A stretch of 64,000 nucleotides of DNA from Denitratimonas sp037478135 (lineage in GTDB: Bacteria; Pseudomonadota; Gammaproteobacteria; Xanthomonadales; Xanthomonadaceae), in the NCBI RefSeq assembly GCF_037478135.1, contig NZ_JBBHDV010000016.1:1-64000 (forward strand). Direction: 5' to 3'. The notes beneath the pieces were generated by a model, which was not told the origin of the DNA, did no database searches, and saw only the letters and a list, made by a program, of their open reading frames with translations. Shown piece by piece: positions 56,336-64,000 of the stretch. Both the position numbers and the translations under genes were made by a program. How positions within the stretch are numbered: the first letter of the stretch is position 1; every line of letters starts with the position of its first letter.

Positions 56336-56755
56336 ATGAAATACCTCCACGCGATGGTGCGAGTGCGCGACTTGGATGCGTCGCTGCGCTTCTTCCGCGA
56401 TGGGCTGGGTTTGCAGGAAACCCGGCGCATCGATGTTCCCGAGCACCGCTACACCCTGGTCTATCTGGGTGCGCCGGAAAATCCGGAAGCGGAAATCGAG
56501 CTAACCTTCAATTACGACGACGAGGATTACGGCAGCGCCCGCAACTTCGGGCATCTGGCCTTCCAGGTCGACGACATCTATGCCGCTTGCGCGCACCTGG
56601 CGGCGATGGGGGTGACGATCAACCGCCCACCGCGCGATGGCCGCATGGCTTTCGTGCGCTCGCCGGATCTGATCTCGATCGAACTGCTGCAGAAAGGTGC
56701 GGCGTTGCCACCGGCCGAACCCTGGGCTTCGATGCCGAACACGGGCGAGTGGTGA
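56336..56755 (+). CDS. gloA: lactoylglutathione lyase (glyoxalase I)
   Basis: 139 residues from ATG at 56336 (AGGAG upstream). Metal ligands and fold signatures are complete: LHAMVRVRDLDASLRFFRDG, IELTFNYDDEDYGSARNFGH and RSPDLISIELLQK. It isomerises the methylglyoxal-glutathione adduct to S-lactoylglutathione. The stop overlaps the next start by four bases (GTGA). Confidence 0.93.
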   Translation: MKYLHAMVRVRDLDASLRFFRDGLGLQETRRIDVPEHRYTLVYLGAPENPEAEIELTFNYDDEDYGSARNFGHLAFQVDDIYAACAHLAAMGVTINRPPRDGRMAFVRSPDLISIELLQKGAALPPAEPWASMPNTGEW

Positions 56756-57549
56756 AACCGGAACGCGACTTCATCGACGGCGAGCCGGCCACGCCGCAGG
56801 CGCTGGCGCGGCTGGCGGCTTCGGGATTCGGCCACTTCACCACGATGCCGTTGCGTGCCGGCGCGGTGCCCGGGCTGGAACTGCACCTGGCCCGTCTGGA
56901 TCAGGCCAGCCACACGCTGTTCGGATGCGGTCTGCCACCGGAATGGGTGCGCGAACAGCTGCGCCGCGTGCTGCACGGCCTGTCCGATGCCTGGCTGCGG
57001 ATCAGCGTCAGCGCCGCGAACTGGACGGCGCGGGATATGCCGCAGCAGGCGCAGTTGCAGGTTTTCATCCAGGTCCGTGCCGCCGCCGAGCCACGGCGGG
57101 CGCCGGTGCGGCTGCAAAGCGTGCGGCACCAGCGTTATCTGCCCGACATCAAGCACAGCGGCCTGTTCGATCTGCTCGACCTGCGCCGCCGCGCGCAGCT
57201 GGCCGGTTTTGATGATGTGCTGCTGAAGGACGGCGCCGACCGCATCAGCGAGGGCAGCACCTGGAATCTGGGCGCGCTGCGCGACGACACACTGTTCTGG
57301 CCAGAAGCGCCGCGTCTGCAAGGCACGACGATGCAACTGCTCGCCCAGGAGTGGGAAAGTCTCGGTGGTCAGGTTGTCACGCGCGTGCTCGACAGCGCTG
57401 CGCTGGCGCGGATGCAACTGGTGTTCTGCTGCAATGCCGGCGGCGTCTGGCCGGTGGCATCACTCGACGAAGTACCGCTGGCCATGAATGCGCAGCTGCT
57501 CGAACGCCTGCGCAGCTGTCTTGCCACCGCGCCCGCATCGGTGCCGTGA
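56752..57549 (+). CDS. class IV aminotransferase (aminodeoxychorismate-lyase-like)
   Basis: 265 residues from GTG at 56752, overlapping gloA. The fold-type IV PLP pattern is seen: FIDGEPATPQALARLAASGF, HLARLDQASHTLFG, KHSGLFDLLDLRRRAQLAGF (PLP Lys near LPDIKHSG), EGSTWNLGAL and LARMQLVFCCNAGGVWPVAS. PabC-type lyases or branched-chain/D-amino-acid transaminases are the choices. The position gives no decisive clue. Confidence 0.8.
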   Translation: MKPERDFIDGEPATPQALARLAASGFGHFTTMPLRAGAVPGLELHLARLDQASHTLFGCGLPPEWVREQLRRVLHGLSDAWLRISVSAANWTARDMPQQAQLQVFIQVRAAAEPRRAPVRLQSVRHQRYLPDIKHSGLFDLLDLRRRAQLAGFDDVLLKDGADRISEGSTWNLGALRDDTLFWPEAPRLQGTTMQLLAQEWESLGGQVVTRVLDSAALARMQLVFCCNAGGVWPVASLDEVPLAMNAQLLERLRSCLATAPASVP

Positions 57550-57640
57550 AGCGGCAGGCTGGGCGCCCACCGGCACAACGAGATGACCTGTTCCGACAGC
57601 GCGCCCGATAATGCGCGGCCCACCGAACGGAACACCCGCC

Positions 57641-58864
57641 ATGACCGATGCTTCCAGCGCCGCACTGGTAGCCAGTGCCCAGCAGCACCTTGTGCCGACC
57701 TACCGCCAGCGCGCGCTGGTGCTTGATCGCGGGCAGGGCTCGCGGTTGTGGGATAGCGAAGGCCGCGAATACGTGGATTTCGCCGCCGGAATCGCGGTCA
57801 GCGCGCTGGGGCATGGCGATCCGGACATCCTCGCGGCGCTGCACGAACAAGCCGACAAGCTCTGGCACACCAGCAACATCTTCCTCAGCGAACCGCCGCT
57901 GCGGTTGGCTGAGGAACTGGTCGCCGCCAGCGGTTTCGCATCGCGCGTGTTCTTCTGCAACTCCGGTGCCGAGGCCAACGAGGCCGCGATCAAGCTGGTG
58001 CGTCGCCATGCCGCGAACGCTGGCCGCGCGCCGCAGCAGCGCACCATCATCAGCTTCAAGGGTTCGTTCCACGGCCGCACCCTGGCCACGGTCACCGCCA
58101 CCGCACAGCCGAAATACCAGCAGGGTTTCGAGCCGCTGCCCGGCGGTTTCCGCTACGCCCCGTTCAACGATGTGGCTGCGTTCGATGCGCTGTTCGATAC
58201 CGATGTGGCGGCGGTGCTGGTGGAACCGGTGCAGGGAGAGGGCGGTGTCGTGCCGGCGGCGCCGGGTTTCCTCGCGCATCTGCGTGCGCGTTGCGATGAG
58301 GTTGGCGCGCTGCTGGTGTTCGACGAGATCCAGACCGGCGTGGGCCGCAGCGGCAAGCTCTGGGCGCATCAATGGGATGGTGTCGTGCCTGATGTCATGA
58401 CGCTGGCGAAAGGGCTGGGCTGCGGTTTTCCCATCGGCGCGATGCTGGTGGCCGAACACGCTGCGCAGACGCTGGAGTTCGGCAGCCACGGCACTACCTT
58501 CGGTGGCAATCCGCTGGCTGCGGCGGTGGCGCGCGTGGCGCTGCGCAAGCTGGCTGCGCCGGGATTGCTGGCCAATGTCGAAACCCAATCACGCGCCCTG
58601 CGCGAAGGCCTGCGCGCGCTGGATGAAAAGCATCAGGTGTTCACCGACGTGCGCGGCCGTGGCCTGATGCTGGGCGCGGTGCTGCGCGCGGAATTTTCCG
58701 GCCGCGCGGCGGAGATTCTCGATCACGCCGCCAACGCCGGTCTGCTGCTGCTCCAGGCCGGTCCGGATGTGTTGCGTTTCGTGCCGGCGCTCAATATCGG
58801 TGCCGACGATGTCGCCGAAGGGCTGGCACGGCTGGATGCCGCGCTCACCACATGGCGGGCGTGA
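57641..58864 (+). CDS. argD: acetylornithine/succinyldiaminopimelate aminotransferase
   Basis: 407 residues from ATG at 57641. Class III PLP aminotransferase: FCNSGAEANEAAIKLVRR, GSFHGRTLATVTATAQPKYQ, EPVQGEGGV, VFDEIQTGVGRSGKLWAHQ and the PLP Lys in TLAKGLGCGFPIGAM. It acts in arginine and perhaps lysine synthesis. It stands apart from other arg genes. Followed by two CCCTCTCC palindromes. Confidence 0.9.
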   Translation: MTDASSAALVASAQQHLVPTYRQRALVLDRGQGSRLWDSEGREYVDFAAGIAVSALGHGDPDILAALHEQADKLWHTSNIFLSEPPLRLAEELVAASGFASRVFFCNSGAEANEAAIKLVRRHAANAGRAPQQRTIISFKGSFHGRTLATVTATAQPKYQQGFEPLPGGFRYAPFNDVAAFDALFDTDVAAVLVEPVQGEGGVVPAAPGFLAHLRARCDEVGALLVFDEIQTGVGRSGKLWAHQWDGVVPDVMTLAKGLGCGFPIGAMLVAEHAAQTLEFGSHGTTFGGNPLAAAVARVALRKLAAPGLLANVETQSRALREGLRALDEKHQVFTDVRGRGLMLGAVLRAEFSGRAAEILDHAANAGLLLLQAGPDVLRFVPALNIGADDVAEGLARLDAALTTWRA

Positions 58865-58881
58865 GTCGCGCCACATATGCT

Positions 58882-59008
58882 CCCTCTCCTCCGCTAGCGG
58901 GGGAGAGGGCTGGGCTGATGGGGCTTTCCGGCCAAATGCAAAAGCCTGCTCGCCTGCGGCGCTCGCACCCTCACCCTGACTCTTTCTCCCGCTAGCGGGG
59001 GAGAGGGA
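58882..59008. repeat. two CCCTCTCC palindromes in tandem
   Basis: The first (58882-58909) has arms CCCTCTCCTCCGC and GCGGGGGAGAGGG; the second (58981-59008) has the GCTAGCGGGGGAGAGGG arm and a less perfect left arm. They share the CGCTAGCG centre. Both lie in the gap between argD and the M20 gene and could also end argD transcription. Confidence 0.8.
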
Positions 59009-59033
59009 ATCTTCTTTCTCTGGAGCATCCCCC

Positions 59034-60323
59034 ATGTCCCGCCCACTTTTCTTCCTGCTGCCATTGCTGTTCGCCACTGCGGCCAGCGCCGATACCGCCG
59101 TCTCCATCGATCCAGCCTTGCAGGCGCAGGTGATCGAATGGCGTCGTGATCTGCACCAGCATCCGGAGCTGGGCAATCACGAGGTGCGTACCGCGCAGAT
59201 CGTTGCCGGACACCTGCGCGCGCTCGGACTGACGCCGAAAACCGGCATCGCGCACACCGGCGTCACCGCCGTGCTCAAGGGCGGCAAGCCCGGCCCGCGC
59301 ATCGCGCTGCGCGCCGACATGGATGCGCTGCCGGTCACCGAACAGACCGGCCTGGCGTTCGCTTCCACGGTGAAAAGCGAGTATCGCGGTCAGCCGGTCG
59401 GGGTGATGCACGCCTGCGGTCACGATATGCACGTGGCGATCCTGATGGGCGTGGCGCAGGCGCTGGCGGCGCGCAAGGATGAATTGGCGGGCGAGGTGAT
59501 GTTCGTGTTCCAGCCGGCCGAGGAAGGCCCGCCGCTGCCGGGTGAAAGCGCCGGTGCCCGGCTGATGCTGGACGAAGGCGTGTTCGCCGATTTCACGCCC
59601 GATGCGGTGATGGGCCTGCACGTCTGGTCGCGCCTGCATGTCGGGCAACTGGGTGTGCGCAGCGGCCCGTTCATGGCCAGCGCGGACGAGTGGATGCTGA
59701 AGGTCCGCGGGCAGCAGACCCATGGTTCGCAGCCGTGGGCCGGCGTGGACCCGATCACTGTCGCGGCGCAGGTGCTGCTCGGCGCGCAATCGATCATCGC
59801 GCGCCAGATCGACATCACCGCGCATCCGGTGGTGCTGACGGCAGGCCAGATCCAGTCCGGCACGCGCTTCAACATCATTCCCGACGAAGCCACGATGGTC
59901 GGCACCCTGCGCACCTTCGACATGGACGTGCGCGAGGATGTGATCCGCCGTTTCCGCAGTACCGCCGAACATTTCGCTGCCGCCAGCGGTGCCAGTGCCG
60001 AACTGTCGGTCGATATGAACGCGCCGGTGACGCGCAACGATCCGGCGTTGACCCAACGCCTGCGGCCCTCGCTGGAAAAGGTCGCCGGTGCCGGCAACGT
60101 GGTCGAGGTGCCGCGCTACACCATCGCCGAAGACTTCTCGCAGTTCGCCAATGTTGCACCGGGGCTGTACTTCTTCGTCGGCACCACGCCGCCAGAGCAG
60201 GCGCTGGAGAGCGCGCCGATGAATCATTCGCCGTTCTACGCCCCGGACGAGGCCGCGCTGGACATCGGCGTGCGCGCGATGCTCCAGGCCACGCTGGATT
60301 TCCTGGCCGCGCCGGAGGATTGA
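59034..60323 (+). CDS. exported M20-family amidohydrolase
   Basis: 429 residues, GGAG upstream, signal peptide FFLLPLLFATAASA. The metal motifs are RADMDALPVTEQ, HACGHDMHVAILMG and FQPAEEGPP, with the dimerisation domain at about 215-330. Family members remove acyl groups from amino acids or hydrolyse peptides such as hippurate. Export makes a periplasmic peptide- or amide-hydrolysing role likely. Substrate unknown. Confidence 0.9.
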   Translation: MSRPLFFLLPLLFATAASADTAVSIDPALQAQVIEWRRDLHQHPELGNHEVRTAQIVAGHLRALGLTPKTGIAHTGVTAVLKGGKPGPRIALRADMDALPVTEQTGLAFASTVKSEYRGQPVGVMHACGHDMHVAILMGVAQALAARKDELAGEVMFVFQPAEEGPPLPGESAGARLMLDEGVFADFTPDAVMGLHVWSRLHVGQLGVRSGPFMASADEWMLKVRGQQTHGSQPWAGVDPITVAAQVLLGAQSIIARQIDITAHPVVLTAGQIQSGTRFNIIPDEATMVGTLRTFDMDVREDVIRRFRSTAEHFAAASGASAELSVDMNAPVTRNDPALTQRLRPSLEKVAGAGNVVEVPRYTIAEDFSQFANVAPGLYFFVGTTPPEQALESAPMNHSPFYAPDEAALDIGVRAMLQATLDFLAAPED

Positions 60324-60513
60324 ATGTCGTTGGCGGGTTCGGCAGAACCTCGGCCAGCGGCCGGTCCCCGGCGTTTTCCTACCCTGTGATCCCGCCGATT
60401 CCTATATGTGATTCCGGCATCTTCCAGTGCCGCGTGGTCGTGGTGTTGCGGACACTGTCTCCACCGCCAGGAACAACCCCCGGGCGGACACCCATCCTCA
60501 TCGGAGACATCAC

Positions 60514-60807
60514 ATGAACAAGCTTTCCCTCATTCTCAAGTCCCTGCTGCTCTCGCTGATGCTGAGCTTCCCGGCCTTTGCCGCCGGCCCGGTCAACATC
60601 AACACCGCCGATGCCGCTGCGCTGGCTGCCAACCTGTACGGCGTCGGTCCGGCCAAGGCACAGGCCATCGTCGAGCACCGCCAGGCCAACGGCCCGTTCA
60701 AGAGTGCCGATCAACTCGCCGCAGTGAAGGGCATCGGCCTTGCTACCGTCGAGAAGAACCGTGATCGCATCCAGCTTGGCAACGCCACTGCGACCAAGCC
60801 TGAGTGA
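60514..60807 (+). CDS. ComEA-like exported helix-hairpin-helix protein (second copy)
   Basis: 97 residues from ATG at 60514 (GGAG upstream). Signal peptide KSLLLSLMLSFPAFA, then GPVNINTADAAALAANLYGV and VKGIGLATVEKNRDRIQLG. Same length and layout as the 55858 protein. It probably acts in DNA uptake with its paralogue or in its place. A decayed mrr fragment follows. Confidence 0.88.
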   Translation: MNKLSLILKSLLLSLMLSFPAFAAGPVNINTADAAALAANLYGVGPAKAQAIVEHRQANGPFKSADQLAAVKGIGLATVEKNRDRIQLGNATATKPE

Positions 60808-60861
60808 GGCTCGCCCCAGTACCGGCATCGCCCTGCACTGTGGTGTGGGGCGATGTTGTTT

Positions 60862-60922
60862 GCGCACTCCAAGTCCCTTCTCGCGCACCAGATCCGTCAG
60901 GTGAGCGACATCAATTAAGCCA
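60862..60922 (-). pseudogene. remnant of an mrr 3' end
   Basis: The minus strand reads IDVAHLTDLVREKGLGVRK, matching IDGDHLTDLVREKELGVSM of the intact Mrr just to the right. By eye about 47 of 61 bases agree. It lies in the same orientation, downstream of mrr, and cannot be a gene by itself. Confidence 0.8.
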
Positions 60923-60934
60923 TCCGGTGACTTG

Positions 60935-61927
60935 TCAGTTGGAGCCTTTGTCCTTCGAGCAGGGCTTCGTGGGCTGGGTCGAGTCGAAACGGTCAAACCA
61001 GGCGGGTTCGACCACTGGCTGCATGCTCACCCCGAGTTCCTTCTCACGAACCAGATCGGTCAGGTGATCGCCATCGATCAGATCAACGGTTGGCGTTCCG
61101 TCAACCGCTTCCTCCCGGGCAGCCTTGGAGTAGCGGCCCAGAGTGACGAAAATCGCGCGCTCCGCGCCCCGTTTCTTGGCATCGTTCTGAAACAACGAGA
61201 CTTCCTCGCGCGAAACGGCGCGGCCGTTGGGATCGTACTTCTTGACCTGCACCGCGACGCGCGATGACATCACCGGGCTGATGGGCGCAAAGCCGATGCC
61301 ATCGATGCCCCGGTCACCGCTCTTGCCAACACGCTCCAGCTCAAGCCCGTACAGCCGCAGCAGGAGCATTACGAACTCTTCAAAGCCTTCCGGGGTCAGC
61401 GCATGCAGTCGTCCGAGCAGTTCATCACGCCATCCCCTGCGTCGGCCCGGGGACGTGCCAGCATCAAGCAGGTCCTGATCATCGGCTTCGGCGTCGGTGG
61501 TGTCGGGATCGGCATCGACATCTGAGGCGATTGTGTTGTCCGCCACGTTGCCGTCGGCGGAGGATTTGCGTTGCGGACGGTTACGACGGAATTCCCGATC
61601 AAGTTCCTTGACCCGGCGTGTGCCTTCCTTCTCCGGCAATGCCAGCAGCTCGCGCCCGAGCGGAGTCAGAAGGAAGACGGCCCGCTTTGGACTTTCCAGA
61701 CCGCCGATCAGCTTGGCGTAGGAACGCCCCCACAGGATCCTGTCGACCAGGATCGAGTGGTGTGGACGGTTGGGGAAGGTGACGGCCAAGGCTTCTTCCG
61801 AAGGATCAAGATCGGAAATGACCTGCTCCAGGATCTCGGCCGCCTGGGCCGAGCCTCCCAGTTTTTGTACCGCACGCAGGACCGGCAGGATCAGGTCGGA
61901 ATATGCCGGAAGATCGTCAGCTTTCAT
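60935..61927 (-). CDS. mrr: Mrr-type restriction endonuclease
   Basis: 330 residues. An N-terminal winged helix (about 1-105: YSDLILPVLRAVQKLGGSAQ) precedes an acidic linker. The Mrr catalytic domain follows: GFEEFVMLLLRLYGLELERV, SGDRGIDGIGF with the active Asp, and VAVQVKKYD with the QxK. It cuts DNA carrying foreign methylation. Stop-side sequence is duplicated and decayed at 60862. It is divergent in composition from hemL upstream. Confidence 0.9.
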   Translation of the reverse strand: MKADDLPAYSDLILPVLRAVQKLGGSAQAAEILEQVISDLDPSEEALAVTFPNRPHHSILVDRILWGRSYAKLIGGLESPKRAVFLLTPLGRELLALPEKEGTRRVKELDREFRRNRPQRKSSADGNVADNTIASDVDADPDTTDAEADDQDLLDAGTSPGRRRGWRDELLGRLHALTPEGFEEFVMLLLRLYGLELERVGKSGDRGIDGIGFAPISPVMSSRVAVQVKKYDPNGRAVSREEVSLFQNDAKKRGAERAIFVTLGRYSKAAREEAVDGTPTVDLIDGDHLTDLVREKELGVSMQPVVEPAWFDRFDSTQPTKPCSKDKGSN

Positions 61928-61969
61928 GCGGGTCCCCTGTGGCTTCGTGTCCTGAGTGGTGCGGTGACG

Positions 61970-63262
61970 CTATTCCACCTGCGCGGCGATCTGGAACGCC
62001 TCCCGCGCCGCCTCCAGCGTCGCCCCGATGATGTCTTCATCATGCGCGCTGGACATGAAGCCGGCCTCGAACGCGGACGGCGCCAGAAACACGCCGCGTT
62101 CCAGCATCGCATTGAAGAAACGGTTGAACATCGGCACATCGCAGGCCGTGGTCTGGGCGTAGGTTTCCACCTTCTTGTCCGAGGTGAAGAACAGGCCGAA
62201 CATTGCGCCCACACGGGTCGTGGTGAACGGCACGCCGGCGCCATCGGCCCAAGCTTGCAAGCCGTCGCACAGCAGCCGCGTGCGGCGGGCGAGTTCATCG
62301 TGGAAACCGGTTTCGCGGATCAGCGTGAGCATCGCAAGGCCGGCCGCCATCGCCACCGGATTGCCGCTCAGCGTGCCGGCCTGATAGATCGGGCCGGCCG
62401 GCGCGATCTGTTCCATCAAGTCACGGCGCCCGCCATAGGCGCCCACCGGCATGCCGCCGCCGATGATCTTGCCGAAGGTGGTCAGGTCCGGGGTGACGCC
62501 GTAATGCGCCTGCGCGCCGCCGAGGGCAACGCGGAAGCCGGTCATCACTTCGTCGAAGATCAGCAGCGCGCCGTGCTTGGTGCACAGCGCCCGCAGGTGA
62601 TCGAGATAGCCTTCGCGCGGCGGGATGCAGTTCATGTTGCCGGCGACCGGCTCCACGATCAGGCCGGCGATGTCGTGGCCGAGTTCGTCGAACAGGCGCG
62701 TGGCGGCTTCGAAATCATTGAACGGCAGCGTCAGGGTGAGATCGGCCAGTGCCGTGGGCACACCCGGCGAGGTCGGGGTGCCGAGCGTCAGCGCACCGGA
62801 GCCGGCCTTCACCAGAAACGCATCGCCGTGGCCGTGGTAGCAGCCTTCGAACTTGACGATGCGCGAACGCCCGGTCGCGCCGCGCGCCAGCCGGATCGCC
62901 GACATCGTGGCCTCGGTGCCGGAGTTGACCATGCGCACCACGTCGATCGACGGAATCAGCTCGGCGATGGTTTCGGCCATCGTCACTTCGGCCTCGCAGG
63001 GTGTGCCGAAGCTCAGGCCGTCCTTGATCGCCCGCTCCACGGCTTCACGCACATAAGGATGGTTGTGCCCGACGATCATCGGCCCCCACGAACCGACATA
63101 GTCGATGTAACGCTTGCCTTCGACATCCCACAGATAAGGCCCTTCGGCGCGACGGGTGAAGAAGGGCTCGCCGCCGACGGAACGGAAGGCGCGCACCGGC
63201 GAGTTGACGCCGCCAGGCATGCGCGTCTGGGCGCGGGTGAACAGGTCGTGGTTGGTGGTCAT
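61970..63262 (-). CDS. hemL: glutamate-1-semialdehyde 2,1-aminomutase
   Basis: 430 residues from ATG at 63262, which overlaps the thiE stop (ATGA). Class III PLP enzyme of the C5 haem pathway: FTRAQTRMPGGVNSPVRAFR, SWGPMIVGHNHPYVREAVER, VNSGTEATMSAIRLARG, PLP Lys in FGKIIGGGMPVGAYGG. It makes 5-aminolevulinate. Coupled downstream of thiE. Confidence 0.96.
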   Translation of the reverse strand: MTTNHDLFTRAQTRMPGGVNSPVRAFRSVGGEPFFTRRAEGPYLWDVEGKRYIDYVGSWGPMIVGHNHPYVREAVERAIKDGLSFGTPCEAEVTMAETIAELIPSIDVVRMVNSGTEATMSAIRLARGATGRSRIVKFEGCYHGHGDAFLVKAGSGALTLGTPTSPGVPTALADLTLTLPFNDFEAATRLFDELGHDIAGLIVEPVAGNMNCIPPREGYLDHLRALCTKHGALLIFDEVMTGFRVALGGAQAHYGVTPDLTTFGKIIGGGMPVGAYGGRRDLMEQIAPAGPIYQAGTLSGNPVAMAAGLAMLTLIRETGFHDELARRTRLLCDGLQAWADGAGVPFTTTRVGAMFGLFFTSDKKVETYAQTTACDVPMFNRFFNAMLERGVFLAPSAFEAGFMSSAHDEDIIGATLEAAREAFQIAAQVE

Positions 63263-63888
63263 GTCGTGTCCGGAAAACAGGAGTGGTAGGCGCGCACCGC
63301 AGCCCCGATGTCGGGCGCGGCATAAACGCTGGAAATCACCGCCAGCAGGTCGGCACCGGCGGCGGTGAGCAATCCGCCATTGTCGGGCGTGATGCCGCCG
63401 ATGGCCACTTTCGGCACCGGCAACACCGCCGCTTCGCGCAGCAAGGCGGGTGTGGCACGACGTGCGGCTGGCTTGGTGGGTGAGGGGAAAAATGCACCGA
63501 AGGCGACGTGGCTGGCGCCGGCCTGCACCGCGTGCCGCGCACGTTCGATGTCGTCGTAGCACGAGGCACCGATGAGGGCGCGGGGACCGAGCAGTTCACG
63601 TGCAGCCCGCAGGTCACCATCGCCTTCGCCAAGATGCACGCCGTCCGCGCCGATGCGCGCGGCCAGATGCATATCGTCGTTGATGATCAATGGCACGCGG
63701 TATTCGCGGCACAGCGCGAGCAGGGCGCTCGCCTGGGCTTCGCGCCCGGCACCGTCAAGGCATTTGTTACGGTGCTGCAGCCAAGTGATGCCGGCGTCCA
63801 GCGCCTGGCGGGTCTCGGCCAGCAGGCGCGGGGTGTCGGCGGTATCGGGTGTCAGCAGGTACAGGCCGCGGGGCGTGAGCGCGTGCAT
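63259..63888 (-). CDS. thiE: thiamine phosphate synthase
   Basis: 209 residues. TIM-barrel fold with YLLTPDTADTPRLLAE, the pyrophosphate-binding QHRNK, LIINDDMHLAARIGADGVHL, IGASCYDD and VAIGGITPDN. It joins HMP-PP and thiazole phosphate to make thiamine phosphate. It lies apart from thiC (15.8 kb away) and shows no thi box in the sequence visible upstream. Overlaps hemL by four bases. Confidence 0.95.
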   Translation of the reverse strand: MHALTPRGLYLLTPDTADTPRLLAETRQALDAGITWLQHRNKCLDGAGREAQASALLALCREYRVPLIINDDMHLAARIGADGVHLGEGDGDLRAARELLGPRALIGASCYDDIERARHAVQAGASHVAFGAFFPSPTKPAARRATPALLREAAVLPVPKVAIGGITPDNGGLLTAAGADLLAVISSVYAAPDIGAAVRAYHSCFPDTT

Positions 63889-63893
63889 CCGGG

Positions 63894-64000
63894 TCAGTTG
63901 AGCGAGGTGTGCATGCGGCTGGCATCGACCAGCAGTTCACGGATCTGTTCGTTGTCTTCGGCATCCGGTGACAGTTCGAGATAACGCATCAGATCCGGCC
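63894..64000 (-). CDS. C-terminal end of an unknown protein (cut by window edge)
   Basis: The last 34 codons read PDLMRYLELSPDAEDNEQIR and so on, ending SLN and TGA at 63894. The pattern of residues resembles a final TPR-like unit, as in SirB1-type transglutaminase-like proteins, but the fragment is too short to name. The stop lies five bases before the thiE start, so the genes are probably co-transcribed. Confidence 0.6.
   Translation of the reverse strand, partial: PDLMRYLELSPDAEDNEQIRELLVDASRMHTSLN

Overview
The window is high-GC DNA from a gammaproteobacterium, most likely of the Xanthomonadaceae/Lysobacteraceae. This rests on protein content: CopABCD/CusABC copper genes, separate glyQ and glyS, a hemL-thiE pair, BPSS1780-type and DUF481 proteins, and secreted proteins with an IFxDGFE motif. 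It also rests on dispersed palindromes typical of these genomes. No species can be named from the sequence alone.

Layout. (1) 1-12649 is a compact copper-resistance locus. A leftward operon copC-copD-DUF411-cusC-cusB-cusA (cusA runs off the left edge) diverges from copA-copB. A Cys-rich four-helix copper-binding protein and a membrane protein with three Cys-Cys doublets follow, then the two-component system copR-copS. Three copies of a 16-bp box ATTAC-N6-GTMAT sit in the two divergent promoter regions and are good candidates for CopR operators. (2) 12801-16922 is the end of an integrated element: remnants of an HNH nuclease and a sacsin-like ATPase, a TraI-type HD protein, a tyrosine integrase, an excisionase-like protein and an Xre regulator, next to tRNA-Arg(CCG). 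The copper locus is probably cargo of this element, but its far end is outside the window. (3) 17188-36290 is mostly chromosomal: a Fur-box small secreted protein, glyQS, a spermidine-synthase-like protein, an orphan GspE-type ATPase, membrane and outer-membrane proteins, an EamA exporter, tail-specific protease, carbonic anhydrase, two paralogous secreted proteins, an NlpE-like lipoprotein and a large winged-helix/TPR regulator. (4) 36377-45250 is a leftward operon of five genes, mostly for predicted exported proteins (LbR/YadA-like head repeats, delta-60 repeats, DUF11-like repeats), preceded by a subtilisin-like protease. Four of these proteins carry an I-F-x-D-G-[FM]-E motif. (5) 45376-51992 holds a TPP riboswitch and thiC. 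Behind thiC lie a Phd/PIN-type toxin-antitoxin pair, a 72-bp diverged duplicate of the thiC 3' end, and a large MmeI-like restriction-modification enzyme. (6) 52425-64000 holds an M28 peptidase, an Hpt protein, a PyrR-like protein, two ComEA-like proteins, glyoxalase, a class IV aminotransferase, argD, an M20 amidohydrolase, an Mrr restriction enzyme with a decayed partial copy behind it, hemL, thiE and the end of one more gene.

How the genes work together. CopS/CopR should sense periplasmic copper and switch on both divergent operons. CopA would oxidise Cu(I), CopB/CopC/CopD handle copper in the periplasm and outer membrane, CusCBA expel Cu(I), and the Cys-rich protein store it. Two restriction systems (MmeI-like and Mrr) and a toxin-antitoxin pair mark horizontally exchanged spots. 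At both the thiC and mrr spots a diverged 3'-end duplicate is left behind, which suggests repeated gene exchange at these positions. The most notable observations are the matched copper boxes, the Cys-Cys membrane protein, the decayed HNH/ATPase module, the duplicated gene tails, the IFxDGFE-marked operon, and low-GC replacement patches inside glyS, the delta-60 gene and the MmeI-like gene.
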